Assembly (NCBI RefSeq): GCF_000371965.1
Contig: NZ_AQUO01000003.1
Location: 285,693-349,692 of the forward strand
Length of the DNA stretch: 64,000 bases
Source: Paracoccus sp. N5
GTDB taxonomy: Bacteria > Pseudomonadota > Alphaproteobacteria > Rhodobacterales > Rhodobacteraceae
Direction of reading: 5' to 3'
The position numbers and the translations under genes were made by a program. How positions within the stretch are numbered: the first letter of the stretch is position 1; each line of letters starts with the position of its first letter. Below, piece after piece: positions 54,272-62,977 of the stretch. The notes under the pieces are model-generated. The model saw only the letters and a program-made list of their open reading frames with translations, ran no database searches and was not told where the DNA came from.

Positions 54272-56645
54272 TGGACTTGCCGATGAGGTTGAGAACGCCA
54301 TCGATCCGCTGACTGCGCTACCCTCATGGGTCAAGGGCGAGAAGCGGCTCTCAATGATGCTGCCTTATGTGAGCCTCGTGAACGACCGAACGATCCGGAC
54401 ACGCGGCAACGAGCTGATGCAATGCATCCGGCTCGAGGGGGTGAACAGCACCACGAGCGAGGACGGGCATCTCGACCGGATCGGAGGGTTGCTGGCTGGC
54501 ATCGTGGCGCAGGTCGGGACCGAGTTCTCATTCTACTTGCACAAGGTCTCGAAAGCGGTCGACGTGACCCTGCCGCCCGTTCCGGGCGAAGGGTTTGCGG
54601 CCGCCGTCGACAAACGATGGCACGCGCATCTCGGCCGCGCGGGTTTGCGCGACAAGACGCTGACCCTGACGGTGCTGAAGCGACCTGAGACCGGCAGCCG
54701 CTTGCCATTCGGACTTGGGGCGTCTCGCTCGCGACATGCGGCCGACACCACCCGCCGCTTGCGCAAGCTCGACGAGGTTGTGGGGTTTCTGCTGTCCTCC
54801 TTCGATGAGCTGAAGCCCCGCCTGCTGGCCGCAAGCACCGGCGAGCTTCTGGGCTTCCTCGGTTCACTCAACACGGGCGAGGAGCACCCGCTCTTCCCCC
54901 GGTCGCGCCTCGGTGTGATCGCCGAGGACGTAGCCAATACCCGCGTCACCTTCCGCGGCACGACCATCGCACTCTCGGACGGTGCCGTCGGCGACAAGCA
55001 CGGGGCGATCTTTGCGGTGAAGAACTACCCCGCCAAGACCGATAGCCTGATGCTCGACGAGTTGAATCTGCCCGTCGACATGGTGGTCACGCACTCTTTT
55101 GTGCCGATCAACGCCAACATCATGGCGGGCCGGATCAAGCGGCAGCTGCGGCTAATGCAGGCCGCCAATGACGGAGCCGTCAGTCTCGCCCAGGAACTGG
55201 AACTCGCGCAGGACGATCTGGAATCCAAACGCCTGATCTTCGGCGAGCACCACATGACCGTGGCCGTCTATGCCCGCACCCAGACGGCGCTTGACGACAT
55301 CGCGGCCGAAATCCGCAACATCTCCGCCACTTCCGGGATCAACCTGATCTCGGAAGCCTTCGGGGCGCGGGCGCATTTCATGGCGCAGCATCCCGGCAAT
55401 ACCGGGGCGCGAAGCCGCAAGGCAGCGATCACAAACCACAACTTCACCGATCTCGCCGCCTTTCACCGCACCCCGCTCGGCAAGACTGGCAAAGAAGTGC
55501 CGTGGGGCGTGCCCATCACACTCTTCCCGACGCCCGAGCGCAGTGGTTTTCGCTTCAACTTCCACGAACAGGGCGCGCCGGATCGCGAGCCCACGGGAGG
55601 CCACACGCTGATCCTCGGCCGTCCCGGCTCCGGCAAATCCGTCCTGGCGGCTTTCCTGATGACCATGGCACGGCGGGCAGGTGCGCGAGTCTTCGTATTC
55701 GACTATCGCGCGGGCATGGAGATGGCCGTCCGCGCGCTCGGCGGCAGCTATTCGACCGTGCGGGCGGGGCGCCCCACGGGCCTCAATCCGCTCCAGACCG
55801 AGATCGACGTGCGGGGCCAGGCATGGCTTGCTGATTGGCTCGCGAGCCTCTTGGAGCGGCGCGATCGACCGCTAACCCCGGTTCAGACCAACCGATTGCA
55901 GGAAGTCGTGCGCCAGAACGCGAGCGCAGGACATGCGGGCCTACGAAACTGGTCGGATTTCGCCTCGCTGCTGGTCTCGACCGATGACGAGGGCGATCTC
56001 TTCGAGCGTATGCAGGAATGGACGGCCGAGGGTCGCTACGGCTGGATCTTCGGGGCCAATGCCGAGGACAGTTTCAGCATCGATGGAGACGTCGCGGGCT
56101 TTGACCTCACCGGCATCCTCGATTCCGAGAGCGAGCGGGAACGCATGGCGGTCCTGTCCTACCTCTTCCGCCGGGTCGAGCGGGTGATCGAGGACCGCAA
56201 GCCCACCATCATCGTCATCGACGAGGCATGGAAAGCCCTCGACAACGCCTATTTTGCGGAGCGGCTTAGCAACTGGCTGGTGACAGCCCGCAAGCAGAAC
56301 GCCGTCGTCGTGATGATGACGCAATATGCCAGCCAGCTCGAGCGCACGCGCACCGGCAAGACCATCGTGGAAGCGGTGCCGACCCAGGTGCTCCTGCCCA
56401 ACATTCGTGCTTCCGCCGCTGACTACGCGATGCTCGGCCTGACCGAGAAAGAGCTCGACGTGCTTCTGGGCGTCGGCTCGGCCTCGCGGCTCGCGCTTGT
56501 ACGCGACGACCGTGGTTCCGTCGTGATCGATGCCGATCTCAGCGCGCTCGGCCCGCTCGTGACCATCCTTGGCGGAATGGAGAAGGGCGAAGCGCTTGTC
56601 GGCGCCGATTATCGCGAACGTCCTGATTTCTGGAGAGTGACATGA
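54261..56645 (+). CDS. virB4: VirB4 secretion ATPase
   Basis: A 794-residue ATPase. The N-terminal VirB4 domain (FSFYLHKVSKAVDV) is followed by a P-loop domain with Walker A GRPGSGKS at about 453-460 and Walker B IIVIDEAWKAL near 650; MMTQYASQLERT and VLLPN are later motifs. It powers pilus assembly and substrate transfer. It overlaps the following lipoprotein gene. Confidence 0.96.
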   Translation: MPRDGLADEVENAIDPLTALPSWVKGEKRLSMMLPYVSLVNDRTIRTRGNELMQCIRLEGVNSTTSEDGHLDRIGGLLAGIVAQVGTEFSFYLHKVSKAVDVTLPPVPGEGFAAAVDKRWHAHLGRAGLRDKTLTLTVLKRPETGSRLPFGLGASRSRHAADTTRRLRKLDEVVGFLLSSFDELKPRLLAASTGELLGFLGSLNTGEEHPLFPRSRLGVIAEDVANTRVTFRGTTIALSDGAVGDKHGAIFAVKNYPAKTDSLMLDELNLPVDMVVTHSFVPINANIMAGRIKRQLRLMQAANDGAVSLAQELELAQDDLESKRLIFGEHHMTVAVYARTQTALDDIAAEIRNISATSGINLISEAFGARAHFMAQHPGNTGARSRKAAITNHNFTDLAAFHRTPLGKTGKEVPWGVPITLFPTPERSGFRFNFHEQGAPDREPTGGHTLILGRPGSGKSVLAAFLMTMARRAGARVFVFDYRAGMEMAVRALGGSYSTVRAGRPTGLNPLQTEIDVRGQAWLADWLASLLERRDRPLTPVQTNRLQEVVRQNASAGHAGLRNWSDFASLLVSTDDEGDLFERMQEWTAEGRYGWIFGANAEDSFSIDGDVAGFDLTGILDSESERERMAVLSYLFRRVERVIEDRKPTIIVIDEAWKALDNAYFAERLSNWLVTARKQNAVVVMMTQYASQLERTRTGKTIVEAVPTQVLLPNIRASAADYAMLGLTEKELDVLLGVGSASRLALVRDDRGSVVIDADLSALGPLVTILGGMEKGEALVGADYRERPDFWRVT

Positions 56646-56857
56646 CCCGTACCATCATTCGCAGCGTCGTGCTGCTCGGGCTCGGCCTGACCCTGACAGC
56701 CTGTGCGCAGCATAACCCCGCAGAGGCCAACTGCTTCAATTTTCGCGAGGCTCCTGCGCAGGCAGGGACCGCCACCGCCACGATCTCGACCATGGGGGCG
56801 GAGGTCACGCGCCGCGACACGGCCTGCGATTTCGTCCTCTTGGGGGCGGGCAGCTGA
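56642..56857 (+). CDS. VirB7-like small lipoprotein
   Basis: 71 residues with a lipoprotein signal (LGLGLTLTACAQ, lipobox Cys21) and further Cys at NCFNF and TACDF. Its place between virB4 and a transglycosylase and its size suggest a VirB7-type outer-membrane partner of VirB9. Sequence of VirB7 is poorly conserved, so the match rests on size, lipobox and context. Confidence 0.65.
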   Translation: MTRTIIRSVVLLGLGLTLTACAQHNPAEANCFNFREAPAQAGTATATISTMGAEVTRRDTACDFVLLGAGS

Positions 56858-56861
56858 GCCA

Positions 56862-58028
56862 ATGCGGACCTGGCTTCCTCTCTCGATGATCGGCTTTGCA
56901 CTGGCAGGTCCCACGGCGGGGCCAGCGGTCGCCCAAGGCGTGCCGACCTTCGATCTGCGCCTCTTCGCAGAGCGGCAGGCCATCCTTGAGCAGACCGATC
57001 GGGACCTGGCACTGCAGCAGGACCGGCTAAGCCGCGAGGAGGAACTGGCCGAGATCGAGCGCCAGCAACTCGCCTCCCTCGAAGGGCTGATGGATGCCAT
57101 GTCGCTTGGCGCTGGAGACGTGGCCGGAACCGTGGCGGGGCTCGAGGCGGGGCAGGGGGCGATTGACGACGTCGAAAGCGCGGCCGCCAGTCTTTATGCG
57201 CCCGAGGACACCAATCCAGCGGCAGCGCGGATGTTCGGCGATGCCAGGGAAGGGATCGAGGAGCTGATCATCCGCGCAGCACGCGACACCCATAGTCTGT
57301 CCGGGGTCGGCCGCGCAGGTCTTTCGCTCGTGCAATGGCGCTGTCTCTTGCAGGCGCTGATCTGGCAGGAAAGCCGTTTCCAGATCGGGGCACGCTCACC
57401 CGTGGGGGCCTTCGGACTTACCCAGATCATGCCCGGTACCGCGGGCGATCTCCGGATCTACCCGGCCTATTACGACGATCCCTATCTGCAGGTCACCGGC
57501 GGTGCGCGATACCTCGCACAAATGCTGAACATGTTCGACGGCAACATCATCCATGCGCTCGCCGCCTATAACGCCGGTCCGGGCAATGTGCAGGATTATG
57601 GCGGTGTGCCGCCCTTCGCGGAAACCCAAGCTTATGTCGTGGTGATCCCGCAGCAGTACAACAGCTACCTCGCGGCCGTAGGCGGCATCGATGCGCTCGG
57701 CACCATCGACCCTGTACACCTCGCCAACGCGAGTTTCAGCCTCTCGGCCCATGGCGCAGGGGTCTATGGCGATTATTCGCTGGTCTCGGTCCGTGCCGCC
57801 GCCCTGCGGGTTCAGGACATCATCACCCGCATCGGTGAGACCGAGGATCTCCACGAAGCCATCGCGCTCAACACCTATGCCCGGGCCGAACTGGCCCGGC
57901 TGGTCGCAATCCGGACCCGGATCAAGGCCGCCCGAACCGAGCCACTCAGCGCCGAGCAGATCGCCTTGGCGGCAGCCCAGGCTGCCGAGCGGCAATTCAT
58001 GGATTTCAGTCAGGAGGATTTGCGTTGA
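56862..58028 (+). CDS. Second T4SS-associated lytic transglycosylase with N-terminal coiled-coil
   Basis: A 388-residue exported protein. Signal peptide to about residue 24 (GPAVAQG), then a coiled-coil region (ERQAILEQTDRDLALQQDRLSREEELAEIERQQ) like the N-terminus of VirB5 proteins. An SLT domain has QALIWQESRFQIGARSPVGAFGLTQIMPGT and ALAAYNAGPGNV, with a further helical C-terminal tail. It may unite wall cutting with a structural VirB5-like function. ATG 56862 chosen for the signal peptide. Confidence 0.82.
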   Translation: MRTWLPLSMIGFALAGPTAGPAVAQGVPTFDLRLFAERQAILEQTDRDLALQQDRLSREEELAEIERQQLASLEGLMDAMSLGAGDVAGTVAGLEAGQGAIDDVESAAASLYAPEDTNPAAARMFGDAREGIEELIIRAARDTHSLSGVGRAGLSLVQWRCLLQALIWQESRFQIGARSPVGAFGLTQIMPGTAGDLRIYPAYYDDPYLQVTGGARYLAQMLNMFDGNIIHALAAYNAGPGNVQDYGGVPPFAETQAYVVVIPQQYNSYLAAVGGIDALGTIDPVHLANASFSLSAHGAGVYGDYSLVSVRAAALRVQDIITRIGETEDLHEAIALNTYARAELARLVAIRTRIKAARTEPLSAEQIALAAAQAAERQFMDFSQEDLR

Positions 58029-58822
58029 ACCTGCGCCTGCCCCGTTCCCTTTTCGCCGGTAGCATCGCTCTCGCGCTTGCCCTCAATGTCACCGGACCTG
58101 CCGCGGCACAGGGTGTGCCCACGGTGGACACGCAGAACATAGCTCAGGAAATCCGCCAGCTCCAACAGATGCTGCAGGATTTCGGGATCCAGACCGATCT
58201 TCTGGACAATGCGTTGGAGCAACTGGACATGCTGCAAAGCCAGCTCGATCAGCTGAACGAGATGTATGCCTCGCTCACCGGGCCGCGCAGCATCCTCGGG
58301 CTTGCCATGGGCGGGGACCTCGACACCTTGCTTGAGGCCAACTTCGAAGACATCCCCGGCCTGATCCGAGGCATCCAGGCGGGCGATTGGAGCGCGCTCA
58401 TCGGGCCCAATGCCGGGCCCATGCGCACGCAGATGGAACAGGCGCTGGCAAGCGCCGGGTTCGACGAGGATTCACTCCGCGAGATCGCCACCAGCGGCAA
58501 TCCGGGCGCCGAAGGCGTGGCCACGCGGGCAACCACAGGTGCTGTGATGTCGGCGGCGGCGCAGAACAGCCACGCAGAGGCGGAGCAGTCTCTCGAACGG
58601 GTGGAACGTCTGGTCGAGATGATCCCCGACATGGAGGATCTCAAAGCCTCGATGGATCATAACACACGCGTCACGGCGGAACTCGCCATCGCCATGACCC
58701 GGATGTGGGAGCTGGAAGCGATCCAAACCCTAGGCGCAGGCAATGCAGGCGTGGTTGACGCCGCCACCGTTGCCGAAGAACGCCGCTACATGGACTTCAC
58801 CTTGCCGGATCTTGAGCCATGA
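58025..58822 (+). CDS. virB5: VirB5-like minor pilin protein
   Basis: A 265-residue exported protein: signal peptide (LALALNVTGPAAAQG), then a coiled-coil IAQEIRQLQQMLQDFGIQTDLLDNALEQLDMLQSQLDQLNEMYASLTG, the family hallmark. It starts with TTG 58025 behind a perfect AGGAGG. It overlaps the transglycosylase stop by 4 bp and virB8 by 4 bp. Confidence 0.85.
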   Translation: MNLRLPRSLFAGSIALALALNVTGPAAAQGVPTVDTQNIAQEIRQLQQMLQDFGIQTDLLDNALEQLDMLQSQLDQLNEMYASLTGPRSILGLAMGGDLDTLLEANFEDIPGLIRGIQAGDWSALIGPNAGPMRTQMEQALASAGFDEDSLREIATSGNPGAEGVATRATTGAVMSAAAQNSHAEAEQSLERVERLVEMIPDMEDLKASMDHNTRVTAELAIAMTRMWELEAIQTLGAGNAGVVDAATVAEERRYMDFTLPDLEP

Positions 58823-59484
58823 GTGGGGCAGGGGTGATGACTGCGCGCGAGCTCGTGGAAGAGGAACTTGTCTACGGTGCCCTGCGCCGGGAACAGCTTT
58901 GGCGGATGATCGGCATTTCCGGGGCAGGCTTTGGCGTATTCGGCTGTTTGACGGCTGCGGCTGTCGCGCTGATGGTCGAGACGCCGCCTCCCGTGGTTGT
59001 CCCCTACGATCCCGCGACCGGGATGGCGCTCCCCAATGCCACGGTTGAAACCGTGTCGCTCGCCGAACGGCCTGCCGTGATCGAAGCGCAAATCTACCGC
59101 TACATTCTCGACCGCGAAACCTACAACCAGCTCGACAACGATCTTCGCGTCCGCCGTGTCCTCGCACAGTCCTCCGGATCGGCCGAAGCCAACATGCGCG
59201 CGATGTGGACATCGGGGCAGGACAGCTATCCGCCGACGCGTTACGGGGCTGCGGCCGAGATGGCCGTTGAGATCGCATCGATCACCCTTATTGGCGATAA
59301 CCGCGCCCAGGTGCGGCTCAGAAAGCGCCTGACAAGCCCGCAAGGGGTACAGGATGGATCGTTCACTGCCACGTTGATGTTCGAATTCCGGCCCGAGCGG
59401 ACCCGCGCGATCGACGATGTTTGGCAAAACCCTTTCGGCTTCACCGTTACCCAATATGCCATCCGATCGGACCGTTCCGAATGA
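58819..59484 (+). CDS. virB8: VirB8-family inner membrane bridge protein
   Basis: A 221-residue bitopic protein with one N-terminal membrane helix (about 32-53) and a periplasmic NTF2-like domain (ERPAVIEAQIYRYILDRETYN, IASITLIGDNRAQVRLRKRLTSPQG, NPFGFTVTQY). It links VirB4, VirB10 and VirB9 in the core. Confidence 0.92.
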   Translation: MSGAGVMTARELVEEELVYGALRREQLWRMIGISGAGFGVFGCLTAAAVALMVETPPPVVVPYDPATGMALPNATVETVSLAERPAVIEAQIYRYILDRETYNQLDNDLRVRRVLAQSSGSAEANMRAMWTSGQDSYPPTRYGAAAEMAVEIASITLIGDNRAQVRLRKRLTSPQGVQDGSFTATLMFEFRPERTRAIDDVWQNPFGFTVTQYAIRSDRSE

Positions 59485-60182
59485 CTAGCACTCCAATCTC
59501 TGCGCTGCTGGCCGCCAGTATTCTCGCGTTCGCGGGAACGACTGCTTTGGCCGAAACTACGCCCCGTCCAGGTTCTCATGACAATCGCGTGCGCGTCGCG
59601 ACCTGGACTGAAGGCCAGGTTTACCGTGTCGTCACGACTCTGACCCGCGTCACCACAGTCGAATTCGGTGAGGGTGAAACCATCCGCTCGATCATCGCCG
59701 GCGATACGGTCGGGTTTCAATTCGACGGTGTCCCGGGTGGCCGTGCCTTCGCCATCAAGCCGACAGCATCTGGCGTCGCCACCAACATCACCGTCTACAC
59801 CAACCGCCGCTCCTACTACTTCCATGTCGTCGAAGCCCGGGAGACGCCGCATTATGTCGTGCAGTTCCGCTATCCTGAAAACCGCGTGCAACCCACTAGG
59901 GCGGTTGCGGCCGATGCGCCGAACGCGAACTATGCGGTCAGTGCCCGAGAAGAGTTCACGCCGACGGCCATCTGGGATGATGGTACCTTCACGTATTTCC
60001 GGTTCGCACGGAATGCACCGGTGCCCGCCATCTTCCGATATTCGAACGGCAGGGAACGCGCGGTGAACAGCCACACCTCAAGTGACGGCGTCATCCGCGT
60101 GTCTGGCGTCAACCGACAATGGGTCCTTCGCCTTGGCGAAGATGTGGTTTGCGTCCAGGACGCAGGGCAGGCCACATCATGA
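59481..60182 (+). CDS. virB9: VirB9-family outer-membrane complex protein
   Basis: A 233-residue exported protein: signal peptide (SILAFAGTTALAE), DNRVRVATWTEGQVYRVVTTLTRVTTVEFGEGE, and a C-terminal beta domain (FTYFRFARNAPVPAIFRYSNGRE, SGVNRQWVLRLGEDVVCV). ATG 59481 overlaps the virB8 stop. It forms the outer-membrane core with VirB10 and the lipoprotein. Confidence 0.93.
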   Translation: MTSTPISALLAASILAFAGTTALAETTPRPGSHDNRVRVATWTEGQVYRVVTTLTRVTTVEFGEGETIRSIIAGDTVGFQFDGVPGGRAFAIKPTASGVATNITVYTNRRSYYFHVVEARETPHYVVQFRYPENRVQPTRAVAADAPNANYAVSAREEFTPTAIWDDGTFTYFRFARNAPVPAIFRYSNGRERAVNSHTSSDGVIRVSGVNRQWVLRLGEDVVCVQDAGQATS

Positions 60183-61504
60183 CCGAAGGTACGGAAAACC
60201 TCGCCGCGCGCCTCGCGGCTCTCGAAGGTTCGACAGGCAAAGCGAAGGCCAACAAGCGGCCTGCGCCGCTTGCCGCGATCCTTGGAGTCGTCGGCATCGC
60301 GGCAGCAGGTGGTCTGGCGTGGGCTGCCCTGCAGCCGTCGGCAGAAGCGCCAATGGCGACCGCCGCGCCGGAAGAGTTCCAGAGCAGCGGCCCCGGATTC
60401 GGAGATCTGGCGCCGATTTCTGCCCCGGAGCCCAGCCAAGCCCCGCCTGCGGACACAGGTCCGAGCGAGTCGGAACTCGCGCTGATGGAAAGTCTTGCGA
60501 CATTGAGAGCGGAACTCGAGGAACTGCGCGCAAGACCGGCCGAGGCCGCGGATAGCGGGGCGGAGCAGGCGATTGCGGACCTGACGGCGCAAATTGCCAC
60601 CTTACAGCAAGCATCCGCCGAGGCGCAGCGTACCCTCGAGCGGCAGCTGACAGAGCGGGATCGCGAATTGGATCAGCTCCGCATGGACTTGGAACTTGCA
60701 CGGCTTGCACCACCAGAGCCGACCTCATTGGGACCAAGTGAAGAAGAATTGCGGCTGGCCGAACTCGAAAGGCGGCGCGCAGCCGAAGCTGAGGCCCGCG
60801 CAGAGCGCATCGCGTCTCCTATGATCGCGTTCTCCGGGATGGGCGCGGGTGCGGATAGGGAGAATACGCTGGAAGCCGCGCGTCTGAATGCAGATGAAGC
60901 CTTTGTTCGTTCGGGCGCGCAACCAGCACAGGTGACACGTGCCGAAGTGATCGCGAACCCATCGAACACGGTTGTTCAGGGCACCATGATTCAGGCTGTG
61001 ACAGAGACGGCCCTCGACAGCACACTGCCCGGCGCGATCCGCGCCATCGTCTCGGAAGACGTCCATTCTTTCGATGGAACGCGTATCCTGATCCCGCGCG
61101 GCGCGCGGCTGATCGGGCGCTACCGCTCTGATGTCGCACTTGCCCAATCGCGCGTCATGGTGGCATGGGATCGGATCATCTTGCCCGATAATCAGACCGT
61201 GCAGATCAGCGCCTTCGGTGGAGACGAACTCGGCCGTACTGGCACCACCGGGTTTGTCGACACCCGTTTCGCGCAACGCTTCGGCTCCGCCGCGCTGATC
61301 TCCTTGATCGGCGCCTTGCCTGCGGCTGCAGCGGGTCAAATCGACAGCGAGGCGGCGGCCGATGTTGCGAGTGATGTCGGCACCGACCTGCGCGATAGCA
61401 CGCAAAGCGTGATGCAGGACTATCTGGCGATCCGGCCAGTGATACATGTCGATCAGGGTACACGGATCACGGTCATGGTTGATCGTGACCTCGAGATTTT
61501 CTGA
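60179..61504 (+). CDS. virB10: VirB10-family core protein
   Basis: A 441-residue protein. A cytoplasmic N-terminus, one membrane helix (about 29-51), an unusually long coiled-coil periplasmic stretch (about 95-245) and a C-terminal TrbI/VirB10 beta-barrel (LIPRGARLIGRYRSDVALAQSRVMVAWDRIILPDNQTV). It overlaps virB9 by ATGA and is one base before virB11. Confidence 0.94.
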   Translation: MTEGTENLAARLAALEGSTGKAKANKRPAPLAAILGVVGIAAAGGLAWAALQPSAEAPMATAAPEEFQSSGPGFGDLAPISAPEPSQAPPADTGPSESELALMESLATLRAELEELRARPAEAADSGAEQAIADLTAQIATLQQASAEAQRTLERQLTERDRELDQLRMDLELARLAPPEPTSLGPSEEELRLAELERRRAAEAEARAERIASPMIAFSGMGAGADRENTLEAARLNADEAFVRSGAQPAQVTRAEVIANPSNTVVQGTMIQAVTETALDSTLPGAIRAIVSEDVHSFDGTRILIPRGARLIGRYRSDVALAQSRVMVAWDRIILPDNQTVQISAFGGDELGRTGTTGFVDTRFAQRFGSAALISLIGALPAAAAGQIDSEAAADVASDVGTDLRDSTQSVMQDYLAIRPVIHVDQGTRITVMVDRDLEIF

Positions 61505-61505
61505 C

Positions 61506-62540
61506 ATGGCTGCAAGTTATCTGGAAGCGTCGCTCGACCGTTTCGGCCCCGAGGTCCTGCGCGACGACACGATCGAGATCTGCATCAATCCCGACGGACA
61601 AGTCTGGGGCGAATTCCAGGGCGATCACTTCATGCGAGGTCTCGGCAGCCCGCTGAGCCAGACCGAGATCAAGGACCTCGGCAACCAGATCGCCTCGGCC
61701 GCCTCGACGACGCTCAGCACGAAGAAGCCCATTGTCTCGGTCTCGATCCTATATCGAGATCGCCCGATCCGCGCGCAGGTGATCCAGCCACCGGCAGTCG
61801 AGGGCGGGTTTTCAATATCGTTGCGCTTCTTCTCCTCCCTGCCGCTGGAGGCAATCCGGCTCGGCTTCCTCTATGGAAAGGAGCGCAGCCTCGAAGGTCT
61901 GCGGCGCGAACGAAACGCCGCGCTGCGCGATGTGGTTGCCTCCGGCGACATCGACGCCGCGCTGCGCTTCTGCGTCGAGAACAAGCTCAACATGATCGTT
62001 TCGGGCGGTACATCGACCGGCAAGACGGTCGCGGCGCGCAAGATCCTTTCGCTCATCCCGCCCGAAGAGCGGATCATCACCATCGAGGAGGCGGCCGAGC
62101 TGCGCCCCGAGCAGCCCAATGCCGTGACGTTGATCGTGGACCGGGACACGGATGCCCGCAGTGCAGATGTGCTCTTGGCCTCAACGCTTCGCATGCGACC
62201 CGACCGGATCGTCCTGGGCGAAGTCCGCGGGCGCGAGGCGATGACGTTTCTCGAGGCAATCAACACCGGCCACGGTGGATCGCTGACTACGCTGCATGCC
62301 GAGACCCCACAACTTGCTGTTCGCCGCCTCGCCATCGCCGCCCTGAAAACCGATGTGCCGATGACCTATGCCGACATGATCGATTACATCGAAGGCTCGA
62401 TCGACGTGATCATCCAGGCCGGCCGCCATGAAGGCGCGCGCGGAATCACCGAGTTCTTCCTGCCGGGGCAGGTGAGACATCCAGACACGAACACGGCCGG
62501 AACCGAGGGCACCAAGCGCCCGGCGGTTGCCGCCGAATGA
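61506..62540 (+). CDS. virB11: VirB11 secretion ATPase
   Basis: A 344-residue hexameric ATPase. Walker A is GGTSTGKT near 167-174; IITIEEAAELR is the Asp-box region, GEVRGREAMTFLEAINTGH and TLHAETP are the Walker B and His-box. It drives pilus biogenesis and substrate passage. Confidence 0.96.
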   Translation: MAASYLEASLDRFGPEVLRDDTIEICINPDGQVWGEFQGDHFMRGLGSPLSQTEIKDLGNQIASAASTTLSTKKPIVSVSILYRDRPIRAQVIQPPAVEGGFSISLRFFSSLPLEAIRLGFLYGKERSLEGLRRERNAALRDVVASGDIDAALRFCVENKLNMIVSGGTSTGKTVAARKILSLIPPEERIITIEEAAELRPEQPNAVTLIVDRDTDARSADVLLASTLRMRPDRIVLGEVRGREAMTFLEAINTGHGGSLTTLHAETPQLAVRRLAIAALKTDVPMTYADMIDYIEGSIDVIIQAGRHEGARGITEFFLPGQVRHPDTNTAGTEGTKRPAVAAE

Positions 62541-62557
62541 CCCGAAAGGAAACCCCC

Positions 62558-62977
62558 ATGCGCAAAATCACCCTCGCCGCAGTTGCCGCCCTGCTGGCCG
62601 CGCCGCTCGCGGCCCAGACCTCTCCCCAGGTCACGAACGATCTCACCGTGACCATCGCGCCCCAGCAGTACCGGATCTGCAACGACCGGCCCGCTCGCCC
62701 GACCTGGATGGATGAAGTCCACCCGCGCGAGGCCTACAAGGCGCTGACGTTGATGCGGCTCTACGAGTTGCGGTCCTGGGAGGCGATCAAGGCAACTAGC
62801 GACTGCGGCTGTGATGTCCGCTTCCCGTCATGGGATGCTGCCTCCGCCGAGTACGAGGAACGGTTCGCGACAAGCACGCAAGCGGAGCACACTCAGGCCC
62901 AATTGGCCCTCCGCAACGAACAGAACCAGATCGCCCGCGACGTCCAGGATATCTGCGAAGCGCAAGGCAACTGGTAA
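62558..62977 (+). CDS. Exported hypothetical protein between virB11 and virB6
   Basis: 139 residues with a signal peptide (MRKITLAAVAALLAAPLAAQ) and a mature domain with three Cys (RICNDRP, SDCGCDVRFPSWDAAS) and a C-terminal helix. GAAAGGAAACCCCC precedes the ATG. It overlaps virB6 by one base (TAATG). It could be a periplasmic accessory of the T4SS; no family recognised. Confidence 0.7.
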   Translation: MRKITLAAVAALLAAPLAAQTSPQVTNDLTVTIAPQQYRICNDRPARPTWMDEVHPREAYKALTLMRLYELRSWEAIKATSDCGCDVRFPSWDAASAEYEERFATSTQAEHTQAQLALRNEQNQIARDVQDICEAQGNW

